Origin: Pseudomonadota bacterium
Lineage (GTDB): Bacteria; Pseudomonadota; Alphaproteobacteria; SHVZ01
Direction of reading: 5' to 3'
Assembly (NCBI GenBank): GCA_016195085.1
Contig: JACQAG010000038.1
Coordinates: 1 to 64,000 of the forward strand
Length of the DNA: 64,000 bases
Shown here piece after piece: positions 15,923 through 24,116 of the stretch. The stretch's first letter is position 1, and each line of letters opens with the position of its first letter. The translations under genes were made by a program, and so were the position numbers. The notes below the pieces were generated by a model, which worked only from the letters and a program-made list of their open reading frames with translations, was not told where the DNA came from and ran no database searches.

Positions 15923-17374
15923 ATGAAAGCCTTCATCGCCGGCATGGCGCATGAGACCAATAGCTTCTCGCCGCTGCCGACGAGTCGTCGCAGCTTCGAG
16001 GAGCTGCTGGTGCGCCCGAAGACCGGCGAGGACAAGGACCGTCTCGCCGATACCTGGGGTTATGGGCGCTTCATCAAATTGGCGACCGAGCATCAAATCG
16101 CCGTGGCGTCCAGCCTGTTTTGCGCGACACAGCCGAGCGCGCCCACGATCAAGGCCGACTACGAGAGCTTGCGCGACGAGATCCTGGCCGATCTTGAGGC
16201 CGCCATGCCGGTCGACATGGTGCTCTTGATGCTGCACGGCGCCCAGACCGCAGAGGGCTATGACGATTGCGAAGGCGATATTCTGGAGCGCATGCGCCGG
16301 ATCGTCGGGCCGGACGTGCCGATCGGCGCCGAGCTCGATCTCCATGCCAATGTCACGAGCAAGATGCTGGCCAACGCCACCGTCCTCATGGCCTGCAAAG
16401 AATATCCCCATATCGATTTCGTCGAGCGCGCCGACGATCTGTTTTCGCTGATCCGGCGGGCGCGGCTGGGCGAGATCAAGCCGGTCATGGCCAAGTTCGA
16501 CGTGCCGATGCTGGGAAGCTTTCCCACCACCCGCGAGCCGATGCGGAGCTTCGTCGATGAGACCCACGGGATGGAGGGCAAGGATGGCATCTTGTCGGTC
16601 TCGCTGGTGCACGGCTTCGCCTGGGCGGATTTTCCGGAGATGGGCGCCAGCGTCGTGGTGGTGACCGACGGCGACAAGGCCAAGGCCGGCAAGATCGCCG
16701 GCGCGCTCGGCCGGCGCTTCTTCAAGATGCGCAAGGAGATCGACAGTCCGCTCGTCTCCCTGGAGACCGCGCTCGACCGCGCGGTGGCGGCGCCGGCGGG
16801 GCCGATCGTGCTCGCCGATCGCTCGGACAATCCCGGCGGTGGCGCCCCGGGGGATTCGACCTACATGCTGCAGGCCATGCTCGATCGCGGCATCGCCGAT
16901 GCGGCGTTGGCCATGATCTGGGACCCGGTCGCGGTCAAGATCGCGTTTGACGCCGGCGTCGGCGCCACCTTGGCGATGCGCATCGGCGGCAAGCTTGGCC
17001 CGTTCTCCGGACTGCCTGTCGACCTTGAGGCGACGGTGACGCAGGTCAGGCGCGATGGCAAGCAATGGGCCTTGGGCGGCTATGCGCCCCTGGGAGATGC
17101 CGCTTCCATTCGCGCTTCGGGCATCGACATCGTGCTAAACTCCATCCGCCAGCAGACCTTCAGCGAGCATTGCTTCACCGAGCTCGGCATCGATCCCAAA
17201 GAGAAGAAGATCCTCGTGGTGAAATCCACCCAGCACTTCCATGCGCGCTTCGCCCCGATCGCCAAGGAGATCATCTACGTCAGCGCGCCGGGAACGCTGT
17301 CGACCAACTATCTGCAATTCCCGTTCAAACGCATGCGCCGGCCGATGGCGCCGCTCGACCCGGTAGAACTCTAG
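15923..17374 (+). CDS. M81 family metallopeptidase, MlrC-like
   Basis: A 483-residue protein of the MlrC/M81 family (DUF1485 N-terminal and MlrC C-terminal parts), named after a microcystin-degradation protein of sphingomonads. Recognisable blocks are the start MKAFIAGMAHETNSFSP, MLHGAQTAEGYDDCEGD, ELDLHANVT and ADRSDNPGGGAPGDST. The natural substrates of most members are unknown. The context of amide hydrolases, a peptide-type binding protein and an iminopeptidase fits breakdown of peptide-like compounds (inference). The GNAT gene follows after 7 nt and is likely co-transcribed. Confidence 0.87.
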   Translation: MKAFIAGMAHETNSFSPLPTSRRSFEELLVRPKTGEDKDRLADTWGYGRFIKLATEHQIAVASSLFCATQPSAPTIKADYESLRDEILADLEAAMPVDMVLLMLHGAQTAEGYDDCEGDILERMRRIVGPDVPIGAELDLHANVTSKMLANATVLMACKEYPHIDFVERADDLFSLIRRARLGEIKPVMAKFDVPMLGSFPTTREPMRSFVDETHGMEGKDGILSVSLVHGFAWADFPEMGASVVVVTDGDKAKAGKIAGALGRRFFKMRKEIDSPLVSLETALDRAVAAPAGPIVLADRSDNPGGGAPGDSTYMLQAMLDRGIADAALAMIWDPVAVKIAFDAGVGATLAMRIGGKLGPFSGLPVDLEATVTQVRRDGKQWALGGYAPLGDAASIRASGIDIVLNSIRQQTFSEHCFTELGIDPKEKKILVVKSTQHFHARFAPIAKEIIYVSAPGTLSTNYLQFPFKRMRRPMAPLDPVEL

Positions 17375-17381
17375 GTACAAG

Positions 17382-17918
17382 ATGACCGACCACGCTCGTA
17401 TTCGCCCGGCCCGAGCCGAGGATCTGCCGGCGATCTTGGCGCTCAACGACGCCGCCATTCCCCATGTGAGCGCCATCAAACAGAGCCCGCTCGACGGACC
17501 CAAGGCCGGGGAGAACATCTTCTTGGCGGCGATCCGCGACGAGCGTCCCGTCGGCTTTCTCCTCGCCATGACGCCGGACGCCGACTACGACAGCCCGAAT
17601 TTCCTGTGGTTTCGCGAACGGGGCCGCGACCTGCTCTATGTCGACCGCATCGTCGTCGAGCCGGGCCTGCGCGGCTCGGGCATCGGTCGACGGCTCTATG
17701 CGTGCGCTGCGGCGATGGCGCCCAAGCATCTCGTCAGGATCGGCTGCGAGGTCAATCTGCAGCCGCCCAACCCGGAGTCCCTGCGCTTTCATACGCGCAT
17801 CGGCTTCCGCGAGGTCGGGCGCCAAGCCTTCGTGCCGGGCGAGAAGGAGGTGGTCTACCTCGCCTGCGAGGGCGAACGCCTCGTAGCCCTGAAGACGGCG
17901 GCGGATTCGACGCCCTGA
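17382..17918 (+). CDS. GNAT family N-acetyltransferase
   Basis: A 178-residue acetyl-CoA-dependent acetyltransferase. The N-end IRPARAEDLPAILALNDAAIPHVS is typical. The acetyl-CoA loop is seen in RIVVEPGLRGSGIGRRLY, followed by the VNLQPPNPESLRFHTRIGFREVG block. Substrate unknown. It starts 7 nt after the MlrC-like gene. Its stop codon lies within a hairpin that probably terminates transcription toward gcrA. Confidence 0.87.
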   Translation: MTDHARIRPARAEDLPAILALNDAAIPHVSAIKQSPLDGPKAGENIFLAAIRDERPVGFLLAMTPDADYDSPNFLWFRERGRDLLYVDRIVVEPGLRGSGIGRRLYACAAAMAPKHLVRIGCEVNLQPPNPESLRFHTRIGFREVGRQAFVPGEKEVVYLACEGERLVALKTAADSTP

Positions 17919-17936
17919 CGTCTCGCCGTCAGGGCG
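17911..17936. terminator. Hairpin between convergent GNAT gene and gcrA
   Basis: Perfect 10-bp arms, CGCCCTGACG and CGTCAGGGCG, have a 6-nt loop (TCTCGC). It sits at the meeting point of two convergent genes, so it can serve both strands. There is no T-run, so strength is uncertain. Confidence 0.65.
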
Positions 17937-17942
17937 CTGACA

Positions 17943-18275
17943 TCAGGCGGCCGCGTCGTCCTTGCTGCGATAGGCAACCGAGCAGTGCTCGATGCAGTAA
18001 GGTCGCCCCGCATCGGAGGGCTGGCCACAGAAGTGGAAGCCGTTCTCGCCGGGATGGCCGATGGGCCAGCGGCAGCCGCGCTCGGCGAAGATCGGCGCGC
18101 TTGCCGTCCTTGGCTTCATCCGGGTCGGGCTCGGCTGGGACAATCCCAGGCGATGGGCCTTGCCGATGACGGCATTGCGCGTGACCCCGCCGAGCTGCTC
18201 GGCGATCTGCCTTGCGCTGAGACCGGTAGCCCAAAGCCGCTTGAGCTCCGCGACCCGCTCCTCACTCCAGTCCAT
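17943..18275 (-). CDS. gcrA: GcrA family cell-cycle regulator
   Basis: A 110-residue member of the alphaproteobacterial GcrA family. GcrA binds sigma-70-RNA polymerase and acts at GANTC sites methylated by CcrM. The N-terminal helix-turn-helix (MDWSEERVAELKRLWATGLSARQIAEQLGG, then TRNAVIGKAHRLGL) and the C-terminal cysteine/histidine block (CRWPIGHPGENGFHFC, then GRPYCIEHCSVAYR) are both intact. It is shorter than the classical ~170-residue protein because the linker between them is only about 20 residues. I start at the ATG at 18275, where homology begins. The following 288 bp (18276-18563) holds no gene I can support. Confidence 0.87.
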   Translation of the reverse strand: MDWSEERVAELKRLWATGLSARQIAEQLGGVTRNAVIGKAHRLGLSQPSPTRMKPRTASAPIFAERGCRWPIGHPGENGFHFCGQPSDAGRPYCIEHCSVAYRSKDDAAA

Positions 18276-18563
18276 GGGACCCCCTACCACCGCTTGTGTA
18301 GTGAAAATGTAGCGCAGCAATATGGTGTGGTTCAATCCGCCCCCCCGCTTCGCCCGAGACTCCCTGGGTTCCAGGCCCCCGCCGGAGTCCGGGCAGGACC
18401 ACCAGGAATGACCGAATCGCCTCAAAGGCATCGGCCCACCGGCGGGCCCCATCATGGATGGCCAGTGGTATCGCGCGCCGTGGGGACCGCGATCAAGGAG
18501 GCCATTCAGTGAACGGGCGCTTATGTCGTCGAGGTGTTGCCGGAACGCAATGAAAGGGACGCT

Positions 18564-19172
18564 TTACCGTAAAAGATCGAGCGCTTTTCCGGTTCCTCGG
18601 TCCTCGCCCTGGATCGCGCTCTTGAGGAAGCGCTCGAGATTGCCGCCGGCGAAGCGAAGGCTGCGCATGCCGCAGTATGCAGCCGCTTCGAGATCGCTCG
18701 TCTTGTCGCCGACCATGAAGCAGTCCTTCGCGTCGAGAGCGAAATGCGCCAGGGCGGCGCGCAGCATGCCCGGTGCCGGTTTCCTGCAGCCGCAGGCAAC
18801 CCGGTAGGAGCCTTCTGCCTCGGTCGGGTGATGCGGGCAGAAGAACGTCGCATCCAGCCACGCGCCGTGCTCGCCGAGACGAGCCTCGATCCAGCGGGTG
18901 AAGCCGACGAACTCCGCCTCGCTGTAATAGCCGCGACCGATACCGGACTGGTTGGTGACGACGATCACCAGCCAGCCCGCGCGGTTGAGCCAAGCGACCG
19001 CCTCCGCGGCCCCGGGCATGAAGCTGAAGTCCTCGGGGCGGTGGGTATAGCCGCGGTCCTCATTGAGGACACCGTCGCGGTCGAGGAGCACCGCCCGGCG
19101 CGGCGGCGGCAAGGTCGGCGCGGTCTGCTCGGGAAAGACCGCCCCCGGCGTGGTGGCGCCCGATAGTCTCAT
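18564..19172 (-). CDS. gmhB: HAD phosphatase, D,D-heptose 1,7-bisphosphate phosphatase-like
   Basis: A 202-residue HAD-superfamily histidinol-phosphatase-type enzyme. Motif I is LLDRDGVLNED, the second motif VTNQSGIGRG, and the zinc-binding loop reads CPHHPTEAEGSYRVACGCRKPAPGM, which is characteristic of GmhB. The motif with VGDKTSDLEAA completes the site. GmhB removes the 1-phosphate in ADP-heptose synthesis for LPS; the GT9 heptosyltransferase-like gene at 27287-28249 gives it a possible pathway. It overlaps the upstream Sel1 gene by 4 nt (ATGA), so it is translationally coupled. I rank the exact heptose role as likely, not certain. Confidence 0.82.
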   Translation of the reverse strand: MRLSGATTPGAVFPEQTAPTLPPPRRAVLLDRDGVLNEDRGYTHRPEDFSFMPGAAEAVAWLNRAGWLVIVVTNQSGIGRGYYSEAEFVGFTRWIEARLGEHGAWLDATFFCPHHPTEAEGSYRVACGCRKPAPGMLRAALAHFALDAKDCFMVGDKTSDLEAAAYCGMRSLRFAGGNLERFLKSAIQGEDRGTGKALDLLR

Positions 19173-19861
19173 CGCCTGAGCGCCCGGTGGTTCTTGACCC
19201 AATCCTCGGCGCGGCGGTTCGCCTCGGCCAGCTCTTCGGCATTGAGTTCGGAGCCGAGCTCGGCGATCAGCTCCGTGGCGGCGTCGAACCCGCCCCGGCG
19301 CGCCAGCGCCAGCCATTTGTAGGCCTCGACCGGATCGCGTGCGGTGCCCTCGCCGGCGAGGATGAGCGCTGCCAGGTTGAATTGCGCTTCCGGCAGTCCG
19401 GCGCCGGCCGCCACCTCATAGAGGCGCGCCGCCTCCCCGGTCTCGCGCGGACCGCCGATCCCGGTCTCCAGAAGATAGGCGAGGTTGTACTGGGCCTCGG
19501 CCAGGTTCTGGTCGGCGGCGCGACGGTACCAGCGGCGTGCTTCGATCGGATCCAACGCCAGGCCGCGGCCCTGCTGATAGGCGGTGCCGAGCTTGAACTG
19601 GGCGATGGCGAGGCCACCCTCGGCGGCGCGGCGAAACCAGAGGACCGCCTGGCCGTCGTTGACCTGGCCCAGAACGCCGGACTCGAGCTGGATGCCGAAT
19701 AGGAACTGCGCCTGCGGGTCGCCCCGCTCGGCGGCGGCGCGATAGAAGCGCATCGCTCCGGCAAAGCCGTCGGAACTCGTCTGGCTCAGCGCCTCGCCGC
19801 CGCAACCAAGCGCCAAGAGCGCCAAGCCCAGGGCGAAGAGCGGGCGGACGACTAGAGCCAG
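19169..19861 (-). CDS. Sel1-repeat lipoprotein, probable non-ATG start
   Basis: About 230 residues. A hydrophobic leader with lipobox LALG-C is followed by tandem Sel1-like (TPR-type) repeats of ~36 residues: DPQAQFLFGIQLESG, LAIAQFKLGTAYQQG, LAEAQYNLAYLLETG, LPEAQFNLAALILAG. Such repeats mediate protein contacts. No ATG, GTG or TTG lies at a sensible place for the leader. The only start giving a full lipoprotein signal is CTG at 19861, with GAGG 8-11 nt upstream. In-frame ATGs farther up would read through the lipoprotein gene in another frame. The downstream phosphatase gene overlaps it. Confidence 0.75.
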   Translation of the reverse strand: MALVVRPLFALGLALLALGCGGEALSQTSSDGFAGAMRFYRAAAERGDPQAQFLFGIQLESGVLGQVNDGQAVLWFRRAAEGGLAIAQFKLGTAYQQGRGLALDPIEARRWYRRAADQNLAEAQYNLAYLLETGIGGPRETGEAARLYEVAAGAGLPEAQFNLAALILAGEGTARDPVEAYKWLALARRGGFDAATELIAELGSELNAEELAEANRRAEDWVKNHRALRR

Positions 19862-19871
19862 GCCGTTTGCC

Positions 19872-20228
19872 TCAGGAGGGCGGCGGTGCCGGGGGGGTCC
19901 CGCCCCGGGGCAGCGGCTGCGCGTCCACCGGCGTGCGGGGCTGCGGCTGCGGCGGCATCGCCGGGCGGTTGGCCGGGGCCACGCCCATGGGCATGGGCTG
20001 CGGCGTGGCCGCATAGTAGGCGGCCGGCGGCTGGCCAACATAGCCAACGATGCGATCGTGCTGATTGGGCGGTAGAGGAACGGCATAGCACGTGGCTTCC
20101 GCCAGGCTTCGATAGCAGTAGATCGGTGGCGGCTCGAACTGCACGAGCCGATCGAAGTTCTCCACCTCGTGGCGATGACAGCCGGCGAGAGCAAGGCCTG
20201 CCAGCAGGATTGCCGGTGCGTGACGCAT
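19872..20228 (-). CDS. Small proline-rich lipoprotein, hypothetical
   Basis: A 118-residue protein with a lipoprotein signal (MRHAPAILLAGLALAGC, lipobox LAGC), then a short domain with several Tyr/Cys and a Pro-rich C-terminal half (APANRPAMPPQPQPRTP). It is probably anchored to the inner or outer membrane. The family is not recognised. AGAAGGGG precedes the ATG and a TATACT -10-like box lies in the gap with the divergent phosphodiesterase gene. It heads the lipoprotein - Sel1 - gmhB run, with 10 nt to the next gene. Confidence 0.75.
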   Translation of the reverse strand: MRHAPAILLAGLALAGCHRHEVENFDRLVQFEPPPIYCYRSLAEATCYAVPLPPNQHDRIVGYVGQPPAAYYAATPQPMPMGVAPANRPAMPPQPQPRTPVDAQPLPRGGTPPAPPPS

Positions 20229-20350
20229 GGGTCGTGCCCCTTCTGGGCGGTTTTCCTATTCTGCTAAATAGTATACCGCCAAATTGGTTATGCTGCCAGG
20301 TGCCGGGCCGTGGCTGATTTCCCAGCAAGAACGGCGGTTTGGAGAGCCCC

Positions 20351-21148
20351 ATGCTGATTGCCCAGATCACCGACCTGCATATCCGCCGACTGGGCGAGCG
20401 GGCCTATTCGGGCGAGATCGACACCGCCGAGCGTCTGGCAAGCACGGTTGTCTTCCTCAACGACTTCCAGCCTCGTCCGGACCTCGTGCTAGCGACCGGC
20501 GATCTCGTCGATTATGGGCGGGCCGAGGAATACGCCAATCTCAGGCGCGTGCTCGATCCGCTGCAGATGCCGCTCTACCTCATCCCCGGCAATCACGACG
20601 ACCGCGCCGCTTTGCGCGCCGCCTTTCCCGATCACGGCTACCTGCCGCCGGAGGGCTTCCTCCACTACACCATCGAGGATCGGCCGCTGCGCCTCATTGG
20701 TCTCGATACCATCGATCCCGGCAAGGGCAGCGGCCTCATGTGCACCGAGCGGATCGCCTGGCTCGACGCCAGGCTCGCCGAAGCCCCGGGGCGCCCGACG
20801 CTCATCTTCATGCACCATCCGCCGTTCATGACCGGCATCAAGGAGATGGATGACCTCTGGTGCTTCGGCGGCGATCGCATGGGCGAAGTCGTCCAGCGCC
20901 ATCCCCAGGTCGAGCGGGTGATTTGCGGCCATTTGCACCGGGCCACGCAGATGCGCTGGTACGGCACCATCGCCCTCTCGACGCCGGCGACCGCGCCCGA
21001 GGTGGCGCTCACGCTCCGAGGCCATGGCACCCATGGTTGGGAGCTGGCCCCACCCCATGTGGGATTTCATCTCTGGCAGGATAAGGCGGGGCTGGTGAGC
21101 CATGTCGCCGCCGTGCGCGAGGCGGCGGTCAGGCCTTTCCGCTATTGA
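20351..21148 (+). CDS. Metallophosphoesterase, CpdA-like cyclic nucleotide phosphodiesterase
   Basis: A 265-residue class III phosphodiesterase. All metal-binding motifs of calcineurin-like enzymes are present: D-x-H in QITDLHI, GDLVD, GNHDD, HHPP and GHLHR. The family includes CpdA (cAMP hydrolysis) and GpdQ-type phosphodiesterases, and the sequence alone does not split them. The ATG at 20351 has GGAGAG upstream; a TTG four codons earlier is less likely. Its 3' end overlaps the convergent FTR1 gene by 20 nt. Confidence 0.85.
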   Translation: MLIAQITDLHIRRLGERAYSGEIDTAERLASTVVFLNDFQPRPDLVLATGDLVDYGRAEEYANLRRVLDPLQMPLYLIPGNHDDRAALRAAFPDHGYLPPEGFLHYTIEDRPLRLIGLDTIDPGKGSGLMCTERIAWLDARLAEAPGRPTLIFMHHPPFMTGIKEMDDLWCFGGDRMGEVVQRHPQVERVICGHLHRATQMRWYGTIALSTPATAPEVALTLRGHGTHGWELAPPHVGFHLWQDKAGLVSHVAAVREAAVRPFRY

Positions 21149-21953
21149 CCGGCTTCGCCGATGCCTGGCGAGTGAACCAGGCGAGCGCCACCAGGGTCAC
21201 CGCATAGAACGCCAGCTGGATGCCTGAGGGCTGTGCCGTGTAGCCGATGAGGCCGTGCAGGAAGCGGCCGGCGAGGCTGTCTTCGGAGAGGAGCGCCGAG
21301 CTGTCCCAGACGGCATCGCCCAAGGCCGGCAGCAGGTCGGCCGCCACCAGGAACTGCGCCCCTTGCGCCGCCATGCCCGCCGCGAGGAAGGCGATCAGCC
21401 AGGTCGTCACCCGGAAAAACAGCCGTTGCGGCACGCGGGTGAGCCCGAAGAAGAGCGCAAAGCCGATCGCCGCTCCGGCGAGAACACCGATGGCGCTGCC
21501 AAGCACGATCGGCATCGCCTGGCCGCCTTCCGCAGCCGCCACGCCGAAGAGAAACAGCACAACCTCGGAGCCTTCGCGCATGACCGCGAGCCCGACGATG
21601 ATCGCCAGCGCCGCCAGCGAGCGCCTGCCGGCGGCGACATCGCGTCCGACGAGGGAGAGACGCTGAGCGATCTCTTTGCCGTGGCGGCTCATCCAGATGT
21701 TGTGCCAGGCCAGCATGACGACCGCGGCGAACAGCACGCTCGCATTGAACAGCTCCTGGCCGACGCCGGCAAAGGACGCGGAGAGCTGGCCGGCGAAGAA
21801 GGCGAGCAGAACGGCAACGCCAAGTCCGCCTGCGACCCCGGCCGCGACGAAGCGACCCCTGAGCGCCAGCCCTCGGGTGCTCGCCATGACGATGCCGATC
21901 ACCAAGGCCGCTTCCATCACCTCGCGGCAGACGATCAAGGCCGATGCGAACAT
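21129..21953 (-). CDS. FTR1 family high-affinity iron permease
   Basis: A 274-residue inner-membrane protein with about seven hydrophobic segments. It carries the two glutamate-rich iron-translocation motifs of the FTR1/EfeU family, REVMEA (residues 10-15) and REGSEV in the fourth segment. In EfeUOB systems it is paired with a periplasmic cupredoxin-like EfeO and a peroxidase EfeB; neither is adjacent here. The DMFase-like enzymes of this window are iron-dependent, but any link is speculation. Confidence 0.87.
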   Translation of the reverse strand: MFASALIVCREVMEAALVIGIVMASTRGLALRGRFVAAGVAGGLGVAVLLAFFAGQLSASFAGVGQELFNASVLFAAVVMLAWHNIWMSRHGKEIAQRLSLVGRDVAAGRRSLAALAIIVGLAVMREGSEVVLFLFGVAAAEGGQAMPIVLGSAIGVLAGAAIGFALFFGLTRVPQRLFFRVTTWLIAFLAAGMAAQGAQFLVAADLLPALGDAVWDSSALLSEDSLAGRFLHGLIGYTAQPSGIQLAFYAVTLVALAWFTRQASAKPVNSGKA

Positions 21954-22029
21954 GGGCGGGAATGTTTCCGGCGTATTGCCGCGAGATTGCTAGTCGCTCA
22001 TCGGCACCGGCAGGCGACGACGGCTCGGC

Positions 22030-23364
22030 TCAATTCAGCGTCTTCAGCACGCTGGTGATGGTGCCGAAGATCTCGTCGATGTGCTTCTTCTCGACGATGA
22101 GCGGCGGCGACAAGGCCATGATGTCGCCGGTGGTGCGGGTCAAGACACCCTTCTCGTAGCATCTGAGGAAGGCATCGAAGGCACGCTGGCTGGGCTTGCC
22201 GGCCCTGGGCTCCAGCTCGATGCCGGCGATGATGCCGAGATTGCGCAGATCAATGACCGGGCCGACGCCCTTCAGGGAATGCACCGCATCCTCCCAGTAG
22301 CCGAGGAGGCCGTTGGCGCGCTCGAACAAGCCTTCGTCGCGGTAGATGTCGAGGGTGGCGAGAGCCGCCGCAGAGGCGACGGGGTGGCCCGAATAGGTAT
22401 AGCCGTGGAACAGCTCGACGGAGTTGTCCGGCGCGTTCATGAACGCATCGTAGATGCCCTTGCGGGCAAACACCGCCCCCATGGGGATGGTGCCGTTGGT
22501 CAGCCCCTTGGCGGTGGTGATCAGGTCCGGCTTCACCTTGAAATACTCGGTGGCGAAGCTCTGGCCCAGCCGCCCGAAGCCGGTGATCACCTCGTCGAAG
22601 ATGAGGAGGATGCCGTGCTTGTCGCAGATGGCGCGGAGCTTCTCCAGATAGCCCTTGGGCGGCACCAGCACGCCGGTCGAGCAGGCTACCGGCTCGACGA
22701 TGACAGCGGCGATGGTGGAGGCATCGTGGAGGGCGACGATGCGCTCGAGCTCGTCCGCCAAATGCGCGCCCCATGCCGGCTGGCCGCGGGAGTAGGCGTT
22801 CTTCTCGAGATTGTGCGTGTGCGGCAGATGATCGACGCCGGGCAGCAACGGGCCGAAGGTACGGCGATTGACGCCGATGCCGCCCACCGAGATGCCGCCG
22901 AAGCCCACGCCGTGATAGCCGCGCTCGCGGCCGATCAGCCTGACCCGCGTGCCCTGGCCGACGGCGCGATGGTAGGCGATGGCGATCTTGAGCGCGGTGT
23001 CGACCGACTCGGAGCCGGAATTGGTGAAGAACACATGGTCGAAGCCCGGCAGCATGTGCGTGAGCCGCGCCGCCAGCTCGAAGGTCAAGGGATGGCCCAT
23101 CTGGAAGGCGGGCGCATAGTCCATGGTCTCGACCTGCTTCGCCACCGCCTCGATGATCGGCTTGCGGCGGTGGCCGGCATTGACGCACCACAGGCCCGCG
23201 GTGCCGTCGATGATCCGCCGCCCGTCGCCGGTGGTGTAGTGCATGCCCTCGGCGGCGACCAGCATGCGCGGGTTCGCCTTGAATTGCCGATTGGCCGTGA
23301 ACGGCATCCAATGCGGCTCGAGGTCATTGGGCATCTTGATGTCGGCGGAGGTGACGGCGGCCAT
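22030..23364 (-). CDS. Class III omega-aminotransferase, beta-alanine:pyruvate type
   Basis: A 444-residue PLP-dependent aminotransferase. The opening DLEPHWMPFTANRQFKANPR is typical of beta-alanine--pyruvate (omega-amino acid) transaminases. NSGSESVDTALKIA, RGYHGVGFGG, FDEVITGFGR and the Schiff-base lysine in TTAKGLTNG are all visible. The reaction would convert beta-alanine to malonate semialdehyde. That is the last step after the pyrimidine genes at 49723-59295 and the ureidopropionase at 44045, although they are not adjacent. The ATG at 23364 follows AAGGAG. Confidence 0.85.
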   Translation of the reverse strand: MAAVTSADIKMPNDLEPHWMPFTANRQFKANPRMLVAAEGMHYTTGDGRRIIDGTAGLWCVNAGHRRKPIIEAVAKQVETMDYAPAFQMGHPLTFELAARLTHMLPGFDHVFFTNSGSESVDTALKIAIAYHRAVGQGTRVRLIGRERGYHGVGFGGISVGGIGVNRRTFGPLLPGVDHLPHTHNLEKNAYSRGQPAWGAHLADELERIVALHDASTIAAVIVEPVACSTGVLVPPKGYLEKLRAICDKHGILLIFDEVITGFGRLGQSFATEYFKVKPDLITTAKGLTNGTIPMGAVFARKGIYDAFMNAPDNSVELFHGYTYSGHPVASAAALATLDIYRDEGLFERANGLLGYWEDAVHSLKGVGPVIDLRNLGIIAGIELEPRAGKPSQRAFDAFLRCYEKGVLTRTTGDIMALSPPLIVEKKHIDEIFGTITSVLKTLN

Positions 23365-23533
23365 GGGAACTCCTTCGATACAGGCGGCGATCATGCCGCG
23401 TAAGTCTCGTTGCCCGCAGCATAGCAGCCGCCCTTCCATTGCGGAACGCTCCCCTTCGACGCTACCTTGTGCACGGAACGGGATGGGCCGGCGGTCGGTC
23501 GGCACCCGGCATTGGCGAAGGAGCTAAAGGCGC

Positions 23534-24100
23534 ATGACGACCGGCGAGCTCGTGGCGATCGGGATTGCAGTCCTCATCGTGATCGGGGCGATCATGATCT
23601 ACAACGGCCTGGTCTCCGGCTATCAGCAGGTGAAGAACGCCTGGTCGCAGATCGACATCCAGCTGAAGCGTCGCCACGACCTCATCCCCAACCTGGTGAA
23701 TACGGTCAAGGGTGCCATGCAGACGGAGCAGGCGCAGCTCACCGCAGTGATGCAGGCGCGCAATCAGGCGATGAGCGCCACCTCTCCGGCGCAAGCGATT
23801 CCAGCGGAGAACGCGCTGACCGGTGCCTTGCGCGGGCTGATGGCGGTGGTCGAGGCCTATCCGCAGCTCCGCTCCCAGGAGAACGTTCGCCCTCTCATGG
23901 AAGAGCTATCGAGCACCGAGAACAAGATCGCCTTCGCCCGCCAGCACTACAACGACTCCGTGCAGGCGCAGAACATCCGCGTCGCGACCTTTCCGAGCCT
24001 GATGTTCGCTAGGCTGTTCGGCTTCGCAGCGGAGACCATGTTCCAGGTTCCTGAATCCGAGCAGGCGGCCATCAACGCCGTTCCCGAGGTGAAGCTCTAA
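23534..24100 (+). CDS. LemA family protein
   Basis: A 188-residue protein with one N-terminal transmembrane segment (residues ~6-28, GIAVLIVIGAIMIYNG) and a cytoplasm- or periplasm-facing helical LemA domain. Family blocks are VKNAWSQIDIQLKRRHDLIPNLV, VEAYPQLRSQENVRPLMEELSSTENKIAFAR and YNDSVQ.QN. Its molecular role is unknown, but LemA genes are often linked to a membrane M48 peptidase, as here (16 nt gap). Likely one operon. Confidence 0.92.
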   Translation: MTTGELVAIGIAVLIVIGAIMIYNGLVSGYQQVKNAWSQIDIQLKRRHDLIPNLVNTVKGAMQTEQAQLTAVMQARNQAMSATSPAQAIPAENALTGALRGLMAVVEAYPQLRSQENVRPLMEELSSTENKIAFARQHYNDSVQAQNIRVATFPSLMFARLFGFAAETMFQVPESEQAAINAVPEVKL

Positions 24101-24116
24101 GACGGTTTCCTCGCCG

